A model generated the notes under the pieces. It did no database searches. It had not been told where the DNA came from and saw only the letters and a list, made by a program, of their open reading frames with translations. A stretch of DNA of 35,879 nt from NCBI GenBank assembly GCA_018821925.1, contig JAHJLF010000047.1:1-35879 (forward strand). The letters run 5' to 3'. The translations under genes and the position numbers were made by a program. Source of the stretch: Candidatus Edwardsbacteria bacterium (GTDB lineage: Bacteria > Edwardsbacteria > AC1 > EtOH8). How positions within the stretch are numbered: position 1 is the first letter of the stretch; every line of letters starts with the position of its first letter. Below, one piece after another: positions 30,705 to 35,879 of the stretch.

Positions 30705-32470
30705 CTTGCCTCCTCCTTGCCCAGCATGGCGCCTATCTCCCGACGGTATTCCAGATATTTTTCGCCCTGATAGGGGCTGTACTTCATCTGGAAGAAAAGA
30801 TTCTGCAGGTGGGTCATTCGGGCTTTGGCCAGCTCCTTGTTTTCGAAATCGAACTGGTGGCGGACCATCTCCGTCAACAAAAGAAAATCCTCTATCTGCC
30901 GCTGGCGCGAGGTGGCCCTGTCCACCGGATCGAAGGAATCCTGCTGCAGGCAAGTAGCGTCCACGATCTCCGATTTCTGGTAGCTTACCAGGTCGGGCAG
31001 GGAGATGCCCTCCTCCCCCACCACCAGCATCATCTGCCGGACGGCACTGCCGTCGGCCATCAGCTTATGGGTCTCCCTCACCATCTCCACCCATTCCGGA
31101 TGGCGCCGGTTCAAAAAATCCTCCATCTGTTTGAGGTACAGGCTCCAGGAGATCAGCGGATCGATGGCCGGGTATCTCCGCTGATCGGAACGGCTGCGCG
31201 ACAGCCCGTGGAAAGCTCCCACCACCTTGAGGGTGTTCTGGGTCACCGGCTCCTCGAAGTTGCCCCCGGCCGGGGAGACGCTGCCGATCATGGTCAGCGA
31301 GCCGGTGCTTTCATTATGCAGTTTGACCACTCCGGCCCGCTCATAGACCGCGGCGATCCGGCTCTCCAGGTAGGCCGGAAAGGCCTCCTCGCCGGGGATC
31401 TCCTCCAGGCGGGCCGAGGACTCCCTCAGGGCCTGGGCCCAGCGCGAAGTGCTGTCGGCCAGCAGCAAAACTTTAAGTCCCAGCTGTCGGTAATACTCGC
31501 CCAGGGTAAGCCCGGTGTAGATGGATGCCTCCCTGGCCGCCACCGGCATGGAGGATGTATTGCAGATGATCACCGTCCGGTCCATCAGTGACCGCCCGGT
31601 CTTGGGATCCTCCAGTTGGGGGAACTCCCGGATGGTCTCCACCACCTCGCCGGCCCTCTCCCCGCAGGCCACGATGATGACGATGTCGGCCTCGGCGTAG
31701 CGGGAGATGATCTGCTGCAGCACGGTCTTGCCGGCCCCGAACGGTCCGGGGATGCAGGCGGTGCCGCCCTCGGCCAGGGGGAAGAAGATGTCTATCAGCC
31801 GGCACTGGGTCAGCAGCTGTTTGTCCGGCAGCAGCCGCTCGCGGTAGGCCCGCATCGGCTGTTTCACCGGCCACTCCTGTTTCATAGTGGCCGCGACCAC
31901 CCGGCCGTCCTGGTTTTTTATTTTGGCGATGGAGTGAGATATCTTATATTTGCCGGGCGGGGATATTTCGGTGATCTCCCAATTGCCGGAGAGCGCCAAA
32001 GGGACCATGATGGGATGGCCGAACAGCCCCTCGGTGACCTCACCCAGGTATTCCCCGGGCTTGACCCGGTCCCCCTTTTTGGCCAGGGGCACGAAGTCCC
32101 ACAGCTTCTCCTCATCCAAGGGCGGAAGGTACTGTCCCCGCTTCAGGAAGAAGCCCTGGTTGTTCTCCAGCAGGGCCAGAGGGTTCTGCAGACCGTCGTA
32201 GATGTTGCCCAGCATGCCGGGTCCCAGGATGGCCGACAGCACCTGCCCGGAGAAATCAACCTGGTCGCCGATCATCAGCCCGGCGGTGCTCTCGAAGACC
32301 TGCATATCCACCTGACGGCCCCGGATCCGGATGACCTCCGATTTCAGAGCCTGCCCCTGGCAATGGACGTAGGCCACCTCGTTCTGCACCACATCCTGGC
32401 CCGGGTCGATCTCGGCCACTACCAGCGGCCCGTTCACCGATACCACTCTTCCTATGGTCTTATCCGTCAC
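30701..32470 (-). CDS. ntpA: V-type ATP synthase subunit A (catalytic)
   Basis: A 589-residue ATPase with Walker A GPFGAGKT (242-249), the non-homologous insertion between the N-terminal barrel and the P-loop (residues about 115-200), GERAGEVVE, and [15 protein letters not shown] with the catalytic-site region. It hydrolyses ATP to drive cation export, or makes ATP from an inward flow. It starts within the DUF2764 stop (ATGA) and ends within the B start. Confidence 0.96.
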   Translation of the reverse strand: MTDKTIGRVVSVNGPLVVAEIDPGQDVVQNEVAYVHCQGQALKSEVIRIRGRQVDMQVFESTAGLMIGDQVDFSGQVLSAILGPGMLGNIYDGLQNPLALLENNQGFFLKRGQYLPPLDEEKLWDFVPLAKKGDRVKPGEYLGEVTEGLFGHPIMVPLALSGNWEITEISPPGKYKISHSIAKIKNQDGRVVAATMKQEWPVKQPMRAYRERLLPDKQLLTQCRLIDIFFPLAEGGTACIPGPFGAGKTVLQQIISRYAEADIVIIVACGERAGEVVETIREFPQLEDPKTGRSLMDRTVIICNTSSMPVAAREASIYTGLTLGEYYRQLGLKVLLLADSTSRWAQALRESSARLEEIPGEEAFPAYLESRIAAVYERAGVVKLHNESTGSLTMIGSVSPAGGNFEEPVTQNTLKVVGAFHGLSRSRSDQRRYPAIDPLISWSLYLKQMEDFLNRRHPEWVEMVRETHKLMADGSAVRQMMLVVGEEGISLPDLVSYQKSEIVDATCLQQDSFDPVDRATSRQRQIEDFLLLTEMVRHQFDFENKELAKARMTHLQNLFFQMKYSPYQGEKYLEYRREIGAMLGKEEAR

Positions 32471-33195
32471 TTAACTTCTCCGGCAAATGTTATTTTATCC
32501 AGGTCGAACGGTTTATCCTGATCCTGCCACCGGGAAAATATATATGCCTGCGATAGATATCCCAGCAGGGCATCCAGTGAAAAGCCGTCGTGATTCAGAC
32601 AGCTCGATATGAATTTCAGCCGCTCCCGGTCCAGGTACCTCTCCGCTTCCAGCGGGCCGGAGCATTCCTTGAGGCCGGAGAGCAATTGATCGAAGCTGTA
32701 GGCCGTATTGTTCGGGGCCACCAGATATCCGGCCGGGTCCTGGCCTGCCTGCGAGGCCCGCAAAGATGTCAGCGTATTGCGCAACTGAATCTCCCAGGGC
32801 AGATATTTTTTTAAAAATCTACTGCCGGATATCTCCGCTGTCTGCAGAGCTCGGGTATAATACCACTCCCATAAACGATCGTAGGCGTAGGGCCGGGCCG
32901 GGCCGCCATCCTGCTCTTTCAGAAAATCCAGGATCACCTCCGGCAGGTCATTCTGAGTGTCAATATCCTCCAATGTCAGTTTTCCCCCGGGCAGGAATTT
33001 TTCCCGGCCCGATTCCCGGGAGATGAAATTGGCCACATCGGCGTACAGCAGATGAGCCTCCAGCGTTTCCCGGTCGGCCGGATCGATATTCTGCCGGGCC
33101 TGGGCCGCCAGCCAAGACACATCGGCTCCCAATGGCTGGCCCAAGGCCGCCGGCAGGGGCGGCAGCAGTGACATCAGATAATAATAATTGCCCAC
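32467..33195 (-). CDS. DUF2764 family protein of the V-ATPase operon
   Basis: A 242-residue soluble protein beginning GNYYYLMSLLPPLP, the family mark, with a mainly helical body (RPYAYDRLWEWYYTRALQ). It takes the place of subunit C in Bacteroidetes, spirochaete and chlamydial V-ATPase operons, between E and A, and is thought to fill the central or stator role of C. No separate C, F or G gene was found in this window. It has a five-base gap to E and a four-base overlap with A. Confidence 0.85.
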   Translation of the reverse strand: MGNYYYLMSLLPPLPAALGQPLGADVSWLAAQARQNIDPADRETLEAHLLYADVANFISRESGREKFLPGGKLTLEDIDTQNDLPEVILDFLKEQDGGPARPYAYDRLWEWYYTRALQTAEISGSRFLKKYLPWEIQLRNTLTSLRASQAGQDPAGYLVAPNNTAYSFDQLLSGLKECSGPLEAERYLDRERLKFISSCLNHDGFSLDALLGYLSQAYIFSRWQDQDKPFDLDKITFAGEVK

Positions 33196-33200
33196 GGGAT

Positions 33201-33821
33201 CTATTTCTCCTTAGAGGCGAAGAAATGCTTCCGGAAGCGGGGAGAGCAGAAATCGGCCAAGGCCTCGGCCAGCCCGTCGCTGAAGTTGAAATGGGTGCCG
33301 CTCCCCTGAATGCCCAGCTTGAAGCCGAAGCTGATCTTGTCGGTAAAGTGGACATCTACATGGCCCAGCATTTTCCGGGTGCTCTTATCCAGAAACCAGG
33401 CTTCCAACTCCTTTTTCTGCTTCTCCGGCAGCAGCAACTCTATCCTGGCTTCCTCCCCGGCGCCCTTGGAAAAGGCGGCCAGCACCTGCTCCATCATCTT
33501 GGTCATGAATCCCGGAGCGGCTATCATCCGGCGGATCTCCTCATCCAGCACCGGCCGGACCACCGAGGCCTCCAAATTTTCCTGCACCTTCAAAAGGAAA
33601 TTGCGGGCGGCGGTATCCATATCCGCTTCCATCTGTTTCTTTATCAACCCGGCTTCGCTTTTGGCCCGGGAAACCATCTCGTCGGCCTGCCTGCGGGCCT
33701 CGGCTTTGATGCCCTCGGCTTCATGTTTGGCATCAGCCAGGATCTTTTCGGCCTGGCCCTTGGCCGGCTCGATGATCCCGTCCTTAAGCTCTTTGGTGAT
33801 ATCGCCCAGGGTTCTGGTCAT
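33201..33821 (-). CDS. ntpE: V-type ATP synthase subunit E (peripheral stalk)
   Basis: A 206-residue protein starting at the ATG at 33821, which follows AAGGAG with good spacing; an earlier ATG at 33851 has no such signal. Residues about 20-100 are a long charged helix (ILADAKHEAEGIKAEARRQA) that forms the stalk coiled coil, and the C-terminal part is the globular head that touches B. First gene of the operon. No consensus promoter was found upstream, only a GAGGGG palindrome in the gap to dapL. Confidence 0.9.
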   Translation of the reverse strand: MTRTLGDITKELKDGIIEPAKGQAEKILADAKHEAEGIKAEARRQADEMVSRAKSEAGLIKKQMEADMDTAARNFLLKVQENLEASVVRPVLDEEIRRMIAAPGFMTKMMEQVLAAFSKGAGEEARIELLLPEKQKKELEAWFLDKSTRKMLGHVDVHFTDKISFGFKLGIQGSGTHFNFSDGLAEALADFCSPRFRKHFFASKEK

Positions 33822-33917
33822 TATATCTCCTTCGCGTAAAATCATGTTCAAAAAGGAAGCTTTGATATCCGTTCGTTGAAAATCTTTTGTCTCTCTCTGC
33901 CCTTTCTGTCCGGTCAG

Positions 33918-33967
33918 ACCTCACCCTTCCCTCTCCTAATGCTTTAGGAGAGGGGTAGGGGAGAGGT
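33918..33967. repeat. GAGGGG palindrome, twin of 10760-10808
   Basis: The 49-bp core differs from the copy at 10760-10808 at two central bases only. It lies between dapL and ntpE in a 200-base gap that holds no other recognised element. Confidence 0.88.
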
Positions 33968-34022
33968 TTTATAAGAGAAAGCGGGAAAAGGCCAAGCTCT
34001 TTTATCAAATACTGGATTTAAC

Positions 34023-35180
34023 CTAAAACTTTAATTTCCCGATCCTCTCCACCGCTTCCTTCATCCGCTGGCTGGGTATGGTCAGCGCCATTCGCACATA
34101 CCCCTCGCCGTTCTGCCCGAAGCCGATGCCCGGAATAACCATCACCCCGGCCTTCTCCAATAAAAGATTGGCAAAGTCTATCGAGCCAGTTTTTCCCGGG
34201 GTCTTAATCCACAGATAGAAGGTGGCTTTGGGCAGATCGAATTCCAGCCCCATTTTCTTTAGCCCGGCGGCCAGGATGTCCCGGCGCTCCTGATAGATGC
34301 GGCAATTCTCTTTGACGCATTCCTGCGACCCCTCCAGGGCGGCGATCCCGGCATACTGCACCGCCTGAAACACCCCAGAGTCGGTGTTGGTCTTGATCTT
34401 CAATAAGGCGGATAAAATCTGGCTGTTTCCCACCGCCATCCCTATCCGCCAGCCGGTCATGTTGTAGGTCTTGGAGAGCGAGTGGAACTCGATGGCGCAT
34501 TCCTTGGCCCCGTCCACCTGCATGATGCTGGGCGGCTTATATCCGTCGAAGGCGATCTCGGAATATATCCCGTCGTTGAGGATGATTATTTCATTTTCGA
34601 TTGCCCACTCGACTAATTCCCGGTAGAAGCCAAGGTCTGCCACCGCCGAGGTGGGATTGCTGGGGTAGCACAAAAATATGGCCTTGATCCCCTGGGTCGG
34701 CAGTTCGGCAATGACCGGCAGGTATTTGTTCTCCGGCCGGACCGGGTATTTTACGATCTCGGCCCCGGCGAACATGGTCTGGGCGGCATAGACCGGATAG
34801 CCCGGATCGGGGCACAGCACCTTGTCGCCCGGCCCGAACAGGGCCCAGCAGATGTGGGCCAGGCCGTCCTTGGCGCCCATCAGGGCCACCACCTCATTGT
34901 TCGGATCAAGTGAGGCTGAAAATCTCTTTTTATACCAGCCGGCCACCGCCTGGCGGAATGAAAGCATCCCGTCATAGGTGGGATAGCAATGGTTCTCGAT
35001 GTTGCCGGCCTGGGCGCACAGGGCGTCCACGATGTGCTGGGGGGTTGGCAGGTCGGGATCGCCTACCCCCAGGTCGATGATATCGACACCTTTATCTTGC
35101 AGTTCCTTCTTCCTGGCGTTGAGCTGGGCGAACAGGTAGGGCGGCAGTTTTTGCAGTCTGTCGGCGGAGACGATCTTCAT
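34023..35180 (-). CDS. dapL: LL-diaminopimelate aminotransferase
   Basis: A 385-residue fold-type I PLP enzyme. It shows GVGDPDLPTP, CYPSNPTSAV with N175, D203 and Y206, and HSLSKTYNMTGWRIG with the PLP lysine K237, then VRMALT near the end with the substrate-carboxylate arginine. It fits the DapL group, which turns tetrahydrodipicolinate into LL-DAP in one step with glutamate, avoiding the succinylase steps. A related class I aminotransferase role is possible, but lysC and asd in the window support DapL. It begins at the stop of the TPR gene (TAATG). Confidence 0.85.
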   Translation of the reverse strand: MKIVSADRLQKLPPYLFAQLNARKKELQDKGVDIIDLGVGDPDLPTPQHIVDALCAQAGNIENHCYPTYDGMLSFRQAVAGWYKKRFSASLDPNNEVVALMGAKDGLAHICWALFGPGDKVLCPDPGYPVYAAQTMFAGAEIVKYPVRPENKYLPVIAELPTQGIKAIFLCYPSNPTSAVADLGFYRELVEWAIENEIIILNDGIYSEIAFDGYKPPSIMQVDGAKECAIEFHSLSKTYNMTGWRIGMAVGNSQILSALLKIKTNTDSGVFQAVQYAGIAALEGSQECVKENCRIYQERRDILAAGLKKMGLEFDLPKATFYLWIKTPGKTGSIDFANLLLEKAGVMVIPGIGFGQNGEGYVRMALTIPSQRMKEAVERIGKLKF

Positions 35181-35878
35181 TATTTTCCCTTTAATTCTTT
35201 GATCTTTTTATTGGCCAAATCTACCTGAACCATGCTGCCCTGGCCGCTCTCCAGGTATCGCTCCAAAGATTTTATGGCCTCTGATGTCTCCATTGGCGTG
35301 CGATTTTTCTTGGCGGCCAGCCTGGAGCCCAGCAGATAATGGGCCTCCATCTTCTGGTCGTCGCACAGTATCGCCCGCCGCAAGTAGCGGATGGATTCGT
35401 CTGAATATTTGGGATCGGTCATGGCGTAGGCCAGGTTATAGCTGATATCGGCGCTGCAGGAATCCATCTGGTAGGCTTTTTTATAATAGACGATGGCCGA
35501 ATCGATGGCCGGCATATTGAGAAAACAATAGGCCATATTGCTATAAAAGGAGGGCTGGGTGGGATTTCCGGCCAGGCCTTTTTTAAGCGTTTCTATGGCC
35601 TGAACGAATTTTTCCGTCCTGGCATAGGCCTGGCTGAGGGCGATGATGGCATCGGTGTAATTGGGTTTATACTTGACGGCCTGGGAAAAATTCTCTATGG
35701 CCTTTTCCCGGTTCTCCGGGGTGGAATAGCAGATCCCCAAGTTGAAATAGGCCGCGGCAAAATCGGGTTTGAGCTTGATGGTCTTTTGGAACTCGCCGAC
35801 GGCCGCCAGGGTGTCGCCTTTCTGAAAGGCCTGCACCCCTTGGTTGAAATGCTCCTCGGGCGTCCCGCCGACGCAGCC
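35180..35878 (-). CDS. TPR-repeat lipoprotein, 5' end outside the window
   Basis: The frame is open to the right edge. The GTG at 35836 is unlikely to be the start, as the frame continues upstream with GCVGGTPEEHFNQG, where the Cys after Gly looks like a lipobox. At least five tetratricopeptide units follow, such as FNQGVQAFQKGDTLAAVGEF, AYFNLGICYSTPENREKAIE and DAIIALSQAYARTEKFVQAI. TPR arrays bind other proteins; as a lipoprotein it would sit in the periplasm or on the outer membrane. It ends at the dapL start, so the two are coupled. Partner unknown. Confidence 0.85.
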   Translation of the reverse strand, partial: GCVGGTPEEHFNQGVQAFQKGDTLAAVGEFQKTIKLKPDFAAAYFNLGICYSTPENREKAIENFSQAVKYKPNYTDAIIALSQAYARTEKFVQAIETLKKGLAGNPTQPSFYSNMAYCFLNMPAIDSAIVYYKKAYQMDSCSADISYNLAYAMTDPKYSDESIRYLRRAILCDDQKMEAHYLLGSRLAAKKNRTPMETSEAIKSLERYLESGQGSMVQVDLANKKIKELKGK

Positions 35879-35879
35879 G

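Noticed and set aside
29553-30770. 405-codon plus-strand frame opposite subunit B
   Set aside because: Antisense to a strongly conserved gene, with His/Gly/Gln-rich composition typical of shadows.
30705-30953. 83-codon N-terminal extension of subunit B
   Set aside because: It reads through subunit A in another frame; the ATG at 30704 has GGAGGAGG and the usual ATGA overlap.

Overview
The window reads as a chromosomal segment of an uncultured Gram-negative bacterium, probably from a candidate phylum near the FCB group. The signs of an outer membrane are a PorV/PorQ-type barrel, SPOR and TPR lipoproteins and two heptosyltransferase-like GT9 enzymes. The bacterial V-type ATPase operon has the E-DUF2764-A-B-D-I-K order known from Bacteroidetes and spirochaetes. 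Lysine/DAP synthesis uses an LL-diaminopimelate aminotransferase. The phylum is inferred, not shown. Every gene lies on the minus strand except an IS1595-type transposase fragment at the left edge.

Layout, left to right. 1-1.2 kb: an IS end that has cut a VCBS-repeat secreted protein. 1.2-12 kb: envelope and sugar genes (GT4 glycosyltransferase, PorV-like protein, ComFB, Na/Pi symporter, SPOR lipoprotein, GDP-mannose pyrophosphorylase, a deoxyhypusine-synthase-like protein, DUF3108 protein, two GT9 enzymes). 12-16.1 kb: an isolated small gene, then the replication/repair cluster in transcription order SRP RNA (ffs, with a consensus promoter), dnaX, ybaB, recR. 16.1-20.3 kb: Yip1 protein, GxxExxY protein, asd with a small cysteine protein, and lysC. 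20.3-25.65 kb: an AT-richer island holding EFR1, two uncharacterised genes and a C5-methyltransferase/nuclease/Vsr cassette. 25.65-33.8 kb: V-ATPase operon. 33.9-35.9 kb: dapL and a TPR lipoprotein.

The most unusual feature is the island between the V-ATPase proteolipid gene (ntpK) and lysC. The lysC leader plus its first codons occurs four times: once at real lysC and once just upstream of each of three inserted genes (EFR1, a 376-aa secreted protein, a 188-aa membrane protein). The outermost copy is joined in frame to the last codons of ntpK, giving a 32-codon chimeric ORF. That is the junction expected from tandem duplication of the ntpK-tail/lysC-head interval. It suggests a hotspot where cargo enters behind the lysC start while an intact lysC is regenerated downstream.

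The window is also dense in small repeats: GAGGGG palindromes (one supplies a possible ribosome binding site), GTCATTCC inverted-repeat elements, a TGTCACCCTGAG pair, heptamer tracts inside two coding genes, and a repeat-filled 833-bp gap that splits the V-ATPase operon between D and I. No tRNA, CRISPR array or origin was seen.
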